A model generated the notes under the pieces. That model ran no database searches. It had not been told where the DNA came from and was given only the letters and a program-made list of their open reading frames with translations. Shown here piece by piece: positions 1 through 7,023 of a stretch of 16,529 nucleotides of DNA (positions are counted from its first letter, which is position 1; each line of letters starts with the position of its first letter). The DNA comes from DASVSL01 sp036388095 (lineage in GTDB: Bacteria > Patescibacteriota > Saccharimonadia > Saccharimonadales > Saccharimonadaceae): contig DASVSL010000094.1 in assembly GCA_036388095.1 (NCBI GenBank), forward strand, positions 1 to 16,529, written 5' to 3'. The position numbers and the translations under genes were made by a program.

Positions 1-823
1 ATTAAACGATGCGTTTTCCAAACGGTTGGGTGCCAAGTATTTTTATTACGATTCGCAGCTTAAAGGCGTCGCGCCGTACGAAGCCGCATTTGGCGCTGAA
101 GATTTTAACGACCATCATTTTCACTATGGCTACTATCTGTACGCGGCAAGCATCCTGGCGGCAAACGACCAGGCATTCCTAGCAAAACACAGGGACCAAC
201 TAGATGTATTAGCCGCTGATATCGCGACGCCGAAAAAGACAGCAAGCTTGCCAGAGTATCGTCATTACGACCCCTATGCAGGGCATTCATGGGCGGCTGG
301 TCTTGCGCCATTTGCGGACGGAAATAATCAAGAATCAAGCAGTGAAGCCATGCATGCCTGGAACGCCGTCTCGTTATGGGGCAAGGTGACGGCAAACAAA
401 TCGTTGCAGCAAACGGGTGAAATCTTGCTTGCAAACGAAGCCTATACGGCACGTACTTTGTGGCGAGACGTGACCGTCAGTGGCTACGATCAACCGCTTG
501 TCGTGTTGAACTGGGGCGGTAAGCGCGATTACGCAACCTTCTTTTCTGACCGCCCAAGCGTCATGCTAGGGATTCAGCTCATCCCGCTTGATCCAAGCAT
601 GGTGGCCTCGCTTCGTGATGACAAGAGCCTTGTTAATAGACTTGTTTCGGCCAGCATTACGGGTCAGGACTTTAACGTGCCGCTCGGAGACTATGGCATG
701 ATGTATCTGGCGTTTTCAGATGCCGAGCGAGCCTATCAGCTGGCACTCACCCAGCAGGATGATTCGATCGACGATGGTAACTCACGAACCTATCTGTACG
801 CTTGGATCATGAATCTTCGATGA
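1..823 (+). CDS. GH81 endo-beta-1,3-glucanase, C-terminal part (5' end outside window)
   Basis: The reading frame is open from base 2, upstream of the first possible start codon, so this is the C-terminal part of a longer gene. The visible part is about 273 residues. It carries family GH81 signatures: DHHFHYGYYLYAAS (from base 110), RHYDPYAGHSWAAGLAPF, then NNQESSSEAMHAWNAV (about bases 320-370), the acidic segments that surround the GH81 active site. GH81 enzymes hydrolyse internal beta-1,3-glucosidic bonds of laminarin, fungal cell walls and similar glucans, and are usually secreted; any signal peptide lies outside the window. The frame ends with TGA at 821-823, overlapping the next gene's ATG (ATGA), so the two may be translationally coupled. 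The family call is firm. The substrate and the host's use of it are inferred. Confidence 0.9.
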   Translation, partial: LNDAFSKRLGAKYFYYDSQLKGVAPYEAAFGAEDFNDHHFHYGYYLYAASILAANDQAFLAKHRDQLDVLAADIATPKKTASLPEYRHYDPYAGHSWAAGLAPFADGNNQESSSEAMHAWNAVSLWGKVTANKSLQQTGEILLANEAYTARTLWRDVTVSGYDQPLVVLNWGGKRDYATFFSDRPSVMLGIQLIPLDPSMVASLRDDKSLVNRLVSASITGQDFNVPLGDYGMMYLAFSDAERAYQLALTQQDDSIDDGNSRTYLYAWIMNLR

Positions 824-1683
824 CCGCTGCATCGACCGACGCGAAATTACCTGCGGGCGATATTTTTCATTTTGAAGCGATCGGGACGCACTGGTGGATT
901 GAAGACCTTGCTAACCGAGCGTTGAACAATCAGACCAAGCAGGTAGTGCTCGCTGAGGCAAGTCGGTTCGACGTTGCGTACTCCCGCTTCATTGATGATT
1001 CGTTGGTGGGAAGGTTAAATCGTGGTGAGCGAATCACCGGGCCGACAGATGAACTGCTGCGGATGTTCGCCTTTGCTCGACAAATGCATGATGCATCGGG
1101 TGGCGCCTTTGACATCACCGTTGGCGGCGTCCTGCACGGCCTCGGGTATGGGTCGCGCCAGCGAGCAGGGCGGGTAGAAACGAATTTTTGGCGTCGGGCG
1201 CATATCGATGACGACTACGTGCAGCTGCCGCCGGGTGCGGTGATTGATTTTGGTGGCTTCGGCAAAGGCTGGTTGATCGATCGATTCGCCGACACAGTGC
1301 GGGCAGAAGGCATCGCGCAGTTTATCGTCAACGGTGGCGGTGATTTGTACGTGCAGTCAACCCAGCCGATTGAAATCGCTCTGGAGCATCCGACCAATGC
1401 ACGACTTAGTGTCGGTAGTACACGAATAACCACAGGCGCGTTGGGTGTGAGTTCGCCGTATAAACGGACCTGGACGCACGACGGCGCGGCGCAGCATCAT
1501 TTGATCGACCCCGTAACGTCACGGCCCAGCACCAGCGACGTCGCCAGTAGCTATGTCCGGGCTGACACCGCACTGACGGCCGACGCGATGGCGACGATCT
1601 TGCTGCTCAGGCCAGAACTTGAAGCCGCTTTGTCGCACCGTTTTGGCCTACGCACAATTTTGCTTCGCCAGGACCAGCTCTAA
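820..1683 (+). CDS. apbE: ApbE-like FAD:protein FMN transferase
   Basis: 287 residues from the ATG at 820, which overlaps the preceding stop; a TTG at 802 in frame is less likely. ApbE enzymes move FMN from FAD onto a Thr or Ser of a target flavoprotein and need Mg2+. Conserved blocks are all present: FEAIGTHWWI (18-27), SGGAFDITVGG (93-103), IDFGGFGKGWLID (142-154), VNGGGDLYV (170-178), HHLIDPVTSRPS (226-237) and TALTADAMATILL (250-262), the last two being the usual metal- and flavin-binding ends of the fold. No signal peptide or lipobox is visible, unlike many periplasmic ApbE proteins, so a cytosolic location is possible. It faces a flavocytochrome gene whose stop codon overlaps its own, suggesting a shared redox role. 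I see no clear flavinylation target (D-x-x-S/T-G/S-A-T type motif) in the window. Confidence 0.92.
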   Translation: MTAASTDAKLPAGDIFHFEAIGTHWWIEDLANRALNNQTKQVVLAEASRFDVAYSRFIDDSLVGRLNRGERITGPTDELLRMFAFARQMHDASGGAFDITVGGVLHGLGYGSRQRAGRVETNFWRRAHIDDDYVQLPPGAVIDFGGFGKGWLIDRFADTVRAEGIAQFIVNGGGDLYVQSTQPIEIALEHPTNARLSVGSTRITTGALGVSSPYKRTWTHDGAAQHHLIDPVTSRPSTSDVASSYVRADTALTADAMATILLLRPELEAALSHRFGLRTILLRQDQL

Positions 1684-2972
1684 CGAAAGTCGAACGGTTC
1701 GACGCGGATGGACATGTCCGCCACGCCAGCCTCACGCAATGCCTTGGTGAGTGATTCGTTCATGACGGGTGGCCCGCAGATATAAAAGTCATATTTATGT
1801 AAATCGTTGCCGAGGCGTGCCGTCAGCAGCGGCAGATCAACGTAGCCTTTCATCTCATTTTTGCGCGGTTCATCTTGGCTAAAAACGGCCACAAATCGGT
1901 TACCGAGCTGTACTTTCAATTGCGTGAGAAATGGGGCGCTGCTATGGCTGCGGTTGGCATAAAACAGCCACGGCTTGGTTTTGGCTGTCAGGACGTAATC
2001 ATAAAACGGGGTGATGCCGATGCCACCCGCCACGAACACGGCTCGCTCGGGGTCGACATCGCCTAAGAAGGTGCCGTAGGGCCCATTGAGACTGATAGTA
2101 TCGCCGACGTTGAGTGTTGCCAGGTACTGCGTAAAGCGACCTTCGGTGCGGTAGCCGAGTGTGATGTTGTCGTCGTTGATACTCATAATTGAGAAAGGAT
2201 GATCTTCGCTGACAATGCCGTGCTTAACATAGACATACTGCCCGGCTCGCCCAGGCAGCGCGCGCCGGTTCGAGTCATCGGCCGCGACGTCCAGCTGATA
2301 CGTGCCATCAGCAACTTGCTGGTGCCCGGTGACCCGGTACGTCGTACGGTTCGTATTGAGCCAGCCGCGCAGCCGCAGCACGGTCGCAATCAGTAATGTC
2401 AGAACGATGACGAAGTAGTAGGTCCGCAGGACGTCATTGTCGATAAACCGCGTCCCGACGAGTGGGACGTGCACCAGGGCGAACGGCAACACGAAGTAGG
2501 CCAGAAAATGAATGTATTTCCACGACCGGTAGCTCAGACGCGTGCGGAAAAAGGCGCTGGTAAGCCAAACGGTCACAAGCAGTCCCATCGCGACGCGCCC
2601 CAGGCTCAAGCCGACCTGAAACGGATCGCTGAAGTCAGGCAGTTCCGTCGGGATCAGTACACTCAGTTGCATGTAGTTCAGGGCCATCAGTAGCGGGTGG
2701 GCAAAAATAAACAAGCTGCCGTATTTGCCGAGCGCCTTATGAATCCGTAGTACCGGCGCCAAATCCCGAAAGACGAGCCCCGATAGCGACCGAACTCCCA
2801 TGACGTACTGCCACAGCAGCATGGTCAGGCCAAGATAGCCGACCAGCTCACCCAAGTACAGGGCGTAGCCTTCAAGACTCGTAAACTCGGGCAGTGGGGT
2901 CGCTAGTAGGACGGGGAGGGCACTCAGCACCATCAGGATGATGAGCGTGCGGCGGGCGAAGGCTTCGTTCAT
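1680..2972 (-). CDS. Ferric reductase/NADPH oxidase-like transmembrane flavocytochrome
   Basis: 430 residues from the ATG at 2972; a longer TTG start at 3011 adds 13 residues but lacks the -10 arrangement seen before the ATG. The N-terminal half has about six membrane helices (roughly 9-25, 35-60, 82-102, 118-142, 150-172, 182-200). Four histidines, H78/H92 and H155/H168, are spaced H-x13-H and H-x12-H, the bis-haem pattern of the ferric reductase/NOX superfamily. The C-terminal half is a ferredoxin-NADP reductase module with FAD motif HPFS (258-261), GPYG (297-300), NAD(P)-binding GGIGITP (316-322) and CGPPV (399-403). Such proteins pass electrons from cytosolic NAD(P)H through FAD and two haems across the membrane, to ferric iron, oxygen or a partner protein. 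The acceptor here is unknown. The stop overlaps that of apbE on the other strand. Confidence 0.9.
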   Translation of the reverse strand: MNEAFARRTLIILMVLSALPVLLATPLPEFTSLEGYALYLGELVGYLGLTMLLWQYVMGVRSLSGLVFRDLAPVLRIHKALGKYGSLFIFAHPLLMALNYMQLSVLIPTELPDFSDPFQVGLSLGRVAMGLLVTVWLTSAFFRTRLSYRSWKYIHFLAYFVLPFALVHVPLVGTRFIDNDVLRTYYFVIVLTLLIATVLRLRGWLNTNRTTYRVTGHQQVADGTYQLDVAADDSNRRALPGRAGQYVYVKHGIVSEDHPFSIMSINDDNITLGYRTEGRFTQYLATLNVGDTISLNGPYGTFLGDVDPERAVFVAGGIGITPFYDYVLTAKTKPWLFYANRSHSSAPFLTQLKVQLGNRFVAVFSQDEPRKNEMKGYVDLPLLTARLGNDLHKYDFYICGPPVMNESLTKALREAGVADMSIRVEPFDFR

Positions 2973-2978
2973 GACCCC

Positions 2979-2984
2979 AGTGTA
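2979..2984 (-). promoter_or_regulatory. Candidate leaderless -10 for the flavocytochrome gene
   Basis: Read on the minus strand, TACACT lies 6 nt before the ATG at 2972, so the predicted transcript start falls at or next to the start codon. No convincing -35 or ribosome-binding site is seen. Confidence 0.4.
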
Positions 2985-3018
2985 CGACAGTGGTCTGTGC
3001 CCGTATACCAACGCCCCG

Positions 3019-3024
3019 TATACT
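3019..3024 (+). promoter_or_regulatory. -10 element (TATACT) for a probably leaderless mRNA
   Basis: TATACT is followed by AGGATG and then the ATG at 3031. The hexamer-to-ATG distance of 6 nt places the expected transcription start at the A of ATG 3031. Two copies of CCCGTATA (3000-3007 and 3015-3022) lie here in the same orientation, between the divergent flavocytochrome and metallopeptidase genes. Confidence 0.5.
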
Positions 3025-3030
3025 AGGATG

Positions 3031-3414
3031 ATGCATTCTATTTCCGACGACGACTTTTCCGCCCTTATCTCCCGGGCTCTCGACGAGCTGCCCGAACGCT
3101 ACGTCTCACACCTCGACAATGTCGTCATCACCTACGACGATGTCCCCAACAAACACCAAGTCAAAAAAATGCACCTGCGCGGCGACCGGACGTTGCTTGG
3201 GCTGTACGAAGGCATCCCGATGATTTCGCGCGGAGCAGGCTACAACTTGGTGCTACCGGACAAGATCACGCTGTTCAAACTGCCGCTGCTGTCCATATCG
3301 CGTGACGCCGACTCGTTCTATCAGCAGATCAAACATACCCTTTGGCACGAGATCGCCCATTTTTATGGCCTCGATCACGATAAAATCCACGAGATCGAAG
3401 CCCACTGGCAGTAG
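3031..3414 (+). CDS. Small zincin metallopeptidase (PF06262-like)
   Basis: 127 residues from ATG 3031; the adjacent ATG at 3028 is an alternative and the long upstream extension to 2938 is unlikely because it overlaps the divergent gene and the -10 element. Near the C-terminus is HEIAHFYGLDH (106-116), an HExxHxxGxxH zinc site with catalytic E107. The whole small protein resembles the 'metallopeptidase family' (PF06262) of short cytosolic zincins, whose substrates are not established. There is no signal peptide or membrane segment. It is single-domain and monocistronic by context: it is divergent from the flavocytochrome, and the next gene has its own strong promoter beginning 2 nt after this stop codon. 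Confidence 0.8.
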   Translation: MHSISDDDFSALISRALDELPERYVSHLDNVVITYDDVPNKHQVKKMHLRGDRTLLGLYEGIPMISRGAGYNLVLPDKITLFKLPLLSISRDADSFYQQIKHTLWHEIAHFYGLDHDKIHEIEAHWQ

Positions 3415-3416
3415 TA

Positions 3417-3444
3417 TTGACTTATTATGATAATTGTTTATAAT
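3417..3444 (+). promoter_or_regulatory. Sigma-70-type promoter (TTGACT-16-TATAAT)
   Basis: TTGACT at 3417-3422 and TATAAT at 3439-3444 with a 16-nt AT-rich spacer. The expected start is near 3451, giving a leader of about 28 nt before the GTG at 3479. Confidence 0.7.
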
Positions 3445-3478
3445 ATAACTGACCTATTCCGTACCTTAAAGAGAAGCT

Positions 3479-3925
3479 GTGAAACCGTTCCCAAGCGATG
3501 TGGAAAACGCCCATGCGCTACGGGTGAATCAAGACGCAGATCGCCGCCGCCGTCAACGTGACAAGGAAGAACGCAAGGAGTTGCGTAAACAGCAACGCGA
3601 GCGTCAGCGTGCCTACCCGTATTTGAACGCCAAGCTTCGCGCTGGCATCAAAGTCGCCATCCGGGTCGCGACGAAGCAATACGAATCTGGCGGTCATCCA
3701 TTTGCAGACGTTACGCTCACCGCGCGCATGGAAAAGTCGTGGGTATGGCTGACGCCCGAGTTGAAGCTGAAACTCGCGCAGGAACTTGCGGCCTACGCAC
3801 CTGACTGGCAAATTCACCTTCTGGACGATGTCACAGATCCTTCCGTCTCTAGCCGAGAAGGCTGGCTTTCTCGGGTGCGCCTACATCGCGCTGGCATTCG
3901 TTGCCACTACTGTTCTCGCGGCTGA
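3479..3925 (+). CDS. Hypothetical protein with a highly charged N-terminal helix
   Basis: I do not recognise the family. It encodes 148 residues from a GTG start. The stretch at about 19-45 is almost entirely Arg, Lys, Glu and Gln (RRRRQRDKEERKELRKQQ), predicting a long charged helix or coiled coil, perhaps nucleic-acid binding. A compact middle region (about 46-118) contains two Trp-rich or amphipathic segments (SWVWLTPELKLKLAQEL, APDWQIHLLDD). The tail ends in CHYCSRG, with a CxxC-like Cys pair (C-H-Y-C). No membrane segment or signal peptide is seen. The gene is well delimited by its own promoter (3417-3444) and a strong terminator 10 nt after the stop, which supports it being real. The start codon has only a weak Shine-Dalgarno-like GAGAAG. 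Confidence 0.7.
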   Translation: MKPFPSDVENAHALRVNQDADRRRRQRDKEERKELRKQQRERQRAYPYLNAKLRAGIKVAIRVATKQYESGGHPFADVTLTARMEKSWVWLTPELKLKLAQELAAYAPDWQIHLLDDVTDPSVSSREGWLSRVRLHRAGIRCHYCSRG

Positions 3926-3934
3926 ATCGGTCAC

Positions 3935-3979
3935 GTCCGTCAGGGTCGAGCACTACGCTCACCCTGGCGGGCTATTTTT
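3935..3979 (+). terminator. Intrinsic terminator
   Basis: A 12-bp stem with two G-U pairs (3935-3946 with 3961-3972, centred on CAGGGT/ACCCTG), with an inner GAGC/GCTC pairing, is followed by ATTTTTA. It lies directly after the stop at 3925. Confidence 0.8.
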
Positions 3980-4009
3980 ATGCTCAAGCGTCGGCGGGGC
4001 GGGAGAGTA

Positions 4010-4038
4010 TTGACATTTGATAATACTTATGCTAATAT
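4010..4038 (+). promoter_or_regulatory. Strong promoter (TTGACA-17-TAATAT, extended -10)
   Basis: Consensus TTGACA at 4010-4015, a 17-nt spacer ending in TATGC (extended -10), and TAATAT at 4033-4038. The same layout and the same TATGCTAATAT core recur at 13841-13869. Confidence 0.8.
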
Positions 4039-4065
4039 GAAAGTATAAGGTAACAAAACAAACAT

Positions 4066-4320
4066 ATGCTCAAGATCAATCACTCACACCACTTTTCGCT
4101 CCCTGAATTCAACTTAACGGGTGGCTCGATGGAACTCAGCCCGGTCCCTATCAGCGACGGCGACGAACTGGCTCGCGCCATCGACAATGACGTCGTCGAC
4201 CACGATAACGCCTGGCAGCTCGTCGAACGACCTGACCCGGACAGTCTGACTCGTTTTTGGACAACCGTCGAAGCCGACGTTGCCCAGGACCCAGAGTGGT
4301 TCAACTTTTCGGCTGACTGA
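4066..4320 (+). CDS. Small acidic hypothetical protein
   Basis: 84 residues from ATG 4066, not recognised. The N-terminus is slightly basic and His-rich (MLKINHSHHFSLPEF). The rest is strongly acidic, with repeated Asp-rich segments (SDGDELARAIDNDVVDHDN) and a Trp-containing end (RFWTTVEADVAQDPEWFNF). No membrane segment, signal peptide or metal-site motif is visible. A near-consensus promoter precedes it, with a leader of about 20 nt that is A-rich and has no Shine-Dalgarno at a useful distance (AAGG ends 15 nt upstream). The strong dedicated promoter suggests high expression. A role cannot be assigned. Confidence 0.65.
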   Translation: MLKINHSHHFSLPEFNLTGGSMELSPVPISDGDELARAIDNDVVDHDNAWQLVERPDPDSLTRFWTTVEADVAQDPEWFNFSAD

Positions 4321-4322
4321 CA

Positions 4323-4351
4323 TTTACAAACCGCCTCACATCTGTTACGCT
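4323..4351 (+). promoter_or_regulatory. Probable rplU promoter (TTTACA-17-TACGCT, extended -10)
   Basis: TTTACA at 4323-4328 and TACGCT at 4346-4351 with a 17-nt spacer. TGT immediately before the -10 makes it an extended -10. It begins 3 nt after the preceding stop codon and gives a leader of about 32 nt. Confidence 0.5.
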
Positions 4352-4389
4352 ACTTGACTGTAGCAACTAATAGAAGTAGGGAAATCATT

Positions 4390-4698
4390 GTGAAAGCAGT
4401 AGTAAGTGTCGGCGGCAAGCAATATCTTGTCTCTGAAAACGAGTCCCTCCTGGTGGACCGCCTCCCGGATGGAACCAAAGAACTCGCGCTGAAGCCGCTG
4501 CTGGTGATCGATGGTGATACGACGACAGTCGGAACACCAGAGGTCGCAGGGACAACCATTACCGCCAAAGTCATTGACGATGAAGTCAAAGGCGACAAGA
4601 TCCGCGTTATCCGCTTCAAAGCCAAGAAGCGCGTTCATAAGGAAATGGGACACCGCCAGAAGTACTCACGCATCCAAGTCGGCAGCATCGGTAAATAA
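4390..4698 (+). CDS. rplU: 50S ribosomal protein L21
   Basis: 102 residues from the GTG at 4390, giving the typical L21 start MKAVVSVGGKQYLV; the frame also opens at 4354 but that extension does not match the family. L21 binds 23S rRNA in the large subunit. The conserved GGKQY near the N-terminus and the basic C-terminal segment FKAKKRVHKEMGHRQKYSRIQV (read as two halves, FKAKKRVHKEMGH and RQKYSRIQV) are both present, and the length is standard. GGG about 8 nt upstream may act as a weak Shine-Dalgarno. In most bacteria rplU is followed by rpmA (L27) and often obg. Here a terminator follows at once and the next gene is parA, so rplU appears to be transcribed alone. Confidence 0.95.
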   Translation: MKAVVSVGGKQYLVSENESLLVDRLPDGTKELALKPLLVIDGDTTTVGTPEVAGTTITAKVIDDEVKGDKIRVIRFKAKKRVHKEMGHRQKYSRIQVGSIGK

Positions 4699-4717
4699 CC
4701 GAACTGACCGCAGATAC

Positions 4718-4747
4718 ACCACGTCCGACCGGGCGTGGTTTTGTTTT
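4718..4747 (+). terminator. Intrinsic terminator of rplU
   Basis: ACCACG pairs with CGTGGT (4718-4723 and 4734-4739), with an additional CC/GG in the loop, followed by TTTTGTTTT. Confidence 0.8.
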
Positions 4748-4755
4748 CACGCTCA

Positions 4756-4764
4756 TGCTATACT
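4756..4764 (+). promoter_or_regulatory. parA promoter, extended -10 (TGC-TATACT)
   Basis: TGC at 4756-4758 followed by TATACT at 4759-4764; no clear -35. The predicted start near 4771 leaves a short leader with GAGG at about 4776-4779 before the GTG at 4790. Confidence 0.55.
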
Positions 4765-4789
4765 ACGCCTTGAAACGAGGAAATAGACA

Positions 4790-5557
4790 GTGTCAAAAGC
4801 GACCGTGATCGCAGTTACCAATCAAAAGGGCGGCGTCGGCAAAACAACGACGACGATTAACCTGGCGTATTGTCTGGCCAAAGCCGGCAAGAAAGTGCTA
4901 CTGGTCGATCTGGACCCACAGGGCAACGCCAGTAGTGGTCTTGGCATCGATAAGAACGAACTCGAGCTGACGACGCGCGACGTCGTGCTGGGCACGCAGC
5001 CATTGGCAGCGGTTATCAGGCCAACCGAAACCAAACGGCTATGGATTTTACCAGCCACGCCAGAACTGGCCGACGCCGAGGTCAAACTAGCTGGGGCCGA
5101 GCGACGCTTTTCGCGCCTCAAGGACGCGCTGGGCGGGGCGGAAGGCTATGACTTCGTCTTGATCGACAGTCCGCCGAGCCTGAGTTTACTGACGGTCAAC
5201 GGCTTGATCGCGGCTGATTACCTGTTGCTGCCGGTCCAGGCGGAGTTTTTCGCCATGGAAGGCCTGGGGCAGCTACTTGAGACGATGAGTTTGGTCCGCA
5301 AAGGGCTCAACCCGACCTTAGAGCTGATCGGCGTACTGGTGACGATGATGGACAGCCGGACGGTGCTGAGCAAGCAGGTCCTGGGCGAGATCCAGAAGCA
5401 TTTTCCCGGCAAGGTGTTTGATACAACCATTCCACGCAACGTCCGTATCGCCGAAGCGCCGAGCCACGGCGAACCGGTCGGTAAATACGACAAGTGGAGT
5501 AAGGGCGCGCGGGCCTATAATTCACTCGCGAAAGAAGTCTTAAACCGTGTCAAATGA
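4790..5557 (+). CDS. parA: ParA/Soj chromosome partitioning ATPase
   Basis: 255 residues from GTG 4790. ParA ATPases bind DNA non-specifically as ATP dimers and, driven by ParB, help move replicated origins apart. The deviant Walker A KGGVGKTT (13-20) includes the signature lysine of the family. VDLDPQGNASSG (39-50) is the Walker A-prime region, and FVLIDSPPSL (122-131) is the Walker B region with D126. The usual ParA end, RIAEAPSHGEPVGKYD then SKGARAYNSLAKEV, is intact. There is no N-terminal DNA-binding extension, so it is the short chromosomal Soj type. parB follows in the same direction after a 149-nt gap, longer than the usual overlap. No parS-like TGTTTCACGTGAAACA site was seen in the window. 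Confidence 0.95.
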   Translation: MSKATVIAVTNQKGGVGKTTTTINLAYCLAKAGKKVLLVDLDPQGNASSGLGIDKNELELTTRDVVLGTQPLAAVIRPTETKRLWILPATPELADAEVKLAGAERRFSRLKDALGGAEGYDFVLIDSPPSLSLLTVNGLIAADYLLLPVQAEFFAMEGLGQLLETMSLVRKGLNPTLELIGVLVTMMDSRTVLSKQVLGEIQKHFPGKVFDTTIPRNVRIAEAPSHGEPVGKYDKWSKGARAYNSLAKEVLNRVK

Positions 5558-5565
5558 ACCTGTCT

Positions 5566-5635
5566 GCGCGCGAATGGCTGCGGCGTCGGCTCCAGTGCTC
5601 ATTCACCGTACCTTTGAGTACGGCTCACTGCGCGC
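5566..5635. other. Extended inverted repeat between parA and parB
   Basis: CCGTAC (5606-5611) and GTACGG (5618-5623) form a tight hairpin with a 6-nt loop. It is flanked by CAGTG/CACTG (5594-5598 with 5626-5630) and by GCGCGC at both outer ends (about 5566 and 5630). There is no T-run after it, so it does not look like a standard terminator. It may pause or process the parAB transcript. No promoter for parB is convincing in the remaining gap. Confidence 0.45.
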
Positions 5636-5706
5636 TTCACCGTCTTCTTGCCCTTCATCACGCACACCGGTTCATGAGCTTGTAACGAGAAAGAGAGGGT
5701 AATCAT

Positions 5707-6588
5707 ATGGCACGAAGTAGTGGACTAGGGCGGAGCTTCGCCTCATTGATTCCGACCGACGTCTTGGACGAAACGTTTGACCCGACGGCCGACGGGCAGA
5801 TGTCAGAGCTGCGGTACGTGCGACCCGACACGATCACGGCCAACCCGGATCAACCGCGGCGAACCTTCGACGAGGACGCGCTGGCGGAGCTGGCGGAATC
5901 GATCCGCGAACACGGCATTATTCAGCCCCTGGTCGTGACGCCCGCCGCAGGCGGCTACCAGATTGTTGCCGGTGAACGCCGCTATCGCGCTGCGGTGCTG
6001 GTTGGGCTCGACAAGCTCCCGGTCATCGTGCGGACGGTCACCGAACAGCACAAGCTGGAGCTGGCGCTGATCGAGAACCTGCAACGAAAAGACCTCAACC
6101 CGCTAGAAACGGCGACGGCGTACCTGAAACTGCACACGCAGTTCAATCTGAGTTACGAACAAATTGGCCAGCGCGTCGGCGGTAAGGCCGTCAGTACGAT
6201 CAGCAATATCTTGCGCCTGCTGCAGCTACCCGACGACGCCAAACAGGCCCTCGTAAGCGCTCAGATCAGCGAAGGCCATGCCCGGCAGATTTTGGCCCTG
6301 GGTGAAGAACCGGCCGTTCAGACTGAACTGTTAGCCCATATCATCAAAGAAGGCTGGAGTGTACGTAAAGCCGAGCAGTACGTCGTCGGCTACAAACGCG
6401 GCGAACGCGAACCGGCGAATCAGCAGCAAAGCGCTATCAAATCGACTCGCGTCGAAACACCGTTTACGAAGCGCCTCAGTACCAAACTATCACTACCGGT
6501 TAAGCATAAGACAACGGCTAAGGGTGGGCAGATTATTATTAGTTATAGTAATGACGAAGAATTGAGCACTTTAGAGAAGCTTTTGTAG
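5707..6588 (+). CDS. parB: ParB/Spo0J chromosome partitioning protein
   Basis: 293 residues from ATG 5707, with a good Shine-Dalgarno AGAGGG 7 nt upstream. ParB binds parS, spreads along DNA as a CTP-dependent clamp and activates ParA. Motifs: NPDQPRRTFDEDAL (46-59), the arginine-rich CTP-binding patch GERRYRAA (89-96), ENLQRKDLNPLE (123-134), and the helix-turn-helix region YEQIGQRVGGKAVSTISNIL (150-169). A Gln/Asn-rich linker follows near 225-240, then a short C-terminal dimerisation segment ending ISYSNDEELSTLEKLL. It closes the rplU-parA-parB run. Its downstream neighbour is the non-coding dyad element at 6624, 36 nt after the stop. Confidence 0.95.
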   Translation: MARSSGLGRSFASLIPTDVLDETFDPTADGQMSELRYVRPDTITANPDQPRRTFDEDALAELAESIREHGIIQPLVVTPAAGGYQIVAGERRYRAAVLVGLDKLPVIVRTVTEQHKLELALIENLQRKDLNPLETATAYLKLHTQFNLSYEQIGQRVGGKAVSTISNILRLLQLPDDAKQALVSAQISEGHARQILALGEEPAVQTELLAHIIKEGWSVRKAEQYVVGYKRGEREPANQQQSAIKSTRVETPFTKRLSTKLSLPVKHKTTAKGGQIIISYSNDEELSTLEKLL

Positions 6589-6697
6589 ATTTTTCGATAG
6601 TCTTTGTAAAACAGATATAAGTGGCATTGTTCTGGAGACCCAGAACCAGGTCCTACTTTTGGCCATCGCCTCAAAAGTAGCAAAACGGCTAGGCTAG

Positions 6698-6866
6698 ATG
6701 ACGGCTCGCCGGGTCGCGGACAACGCCACGCAGCGTGCCTGCGGAACGAACCTTAGCGCTATGGCGCCAAGAACCGGTCCAAAACCATGTATTTAATTAT
6801 TTGTTTTGGACATGTCCTCGGCAATGACTCGCCGCGTGACGCCATCCACGCCTCGGGCGTCGTCAG
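6698..6866 (+). other. Copy A, left branched-stem module
   Basis: A 9-bp perfect stem GTCCAAAAC/GTTTTGGAC (6777-6785, 6803-6811, 17-nt loop) is preceded by a second arm CTTaGCGC/GCGCcAAG (6752-6759, 6764-6771) with one mismatch. The conserved flanks are GTGCCTGCGGAACGAACC (6735-6752) and ATGTCCTCGGCAATGACTC (6812-6830). An imperfect long outer stem pairs about 6698-6735 with 6828-6866. Confidence 0.6.
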
Positions 6867-7023
6867 ATAGCCGGGTTAGTTGCTGTCTATTTTTGTTCGC
6901 CCTCTGAGGGTGTTTGCGTCCGAACAACTTCATTCACGATCACTAGATGAGTCATCTCGCCCACAGGGCGATGAAAGCCTCGGTCAACTGTTGCCGGGTA
7001 TCTGCCAGCACCCGAGAACGCCG

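Noticed and set aside
2260..2290. tRNA-like GGTTCGAGTC stretch
   Set aside because: It lies within the flavocytochrome coding sequence and no cloverleaf can be drawn around it.
2938..3030. N-terminal extension of the metallopeptidase
   Set aside because: It overlaps the divergent flavocytochrome start, and the -10 element lies inside it.
3786..4013. Open frame overlapping the end of the charged hypothetical gene
   Set aside because: It crosses the terminator at 3935-3979 and reaches into the next promoter, so it is a shadow frame.
4790..6588. A parS site near parAB
   Set aside because: No match to TGTTTCACGTGAAACA or a near variant was found by eye around parAB or elsewhere in the window.
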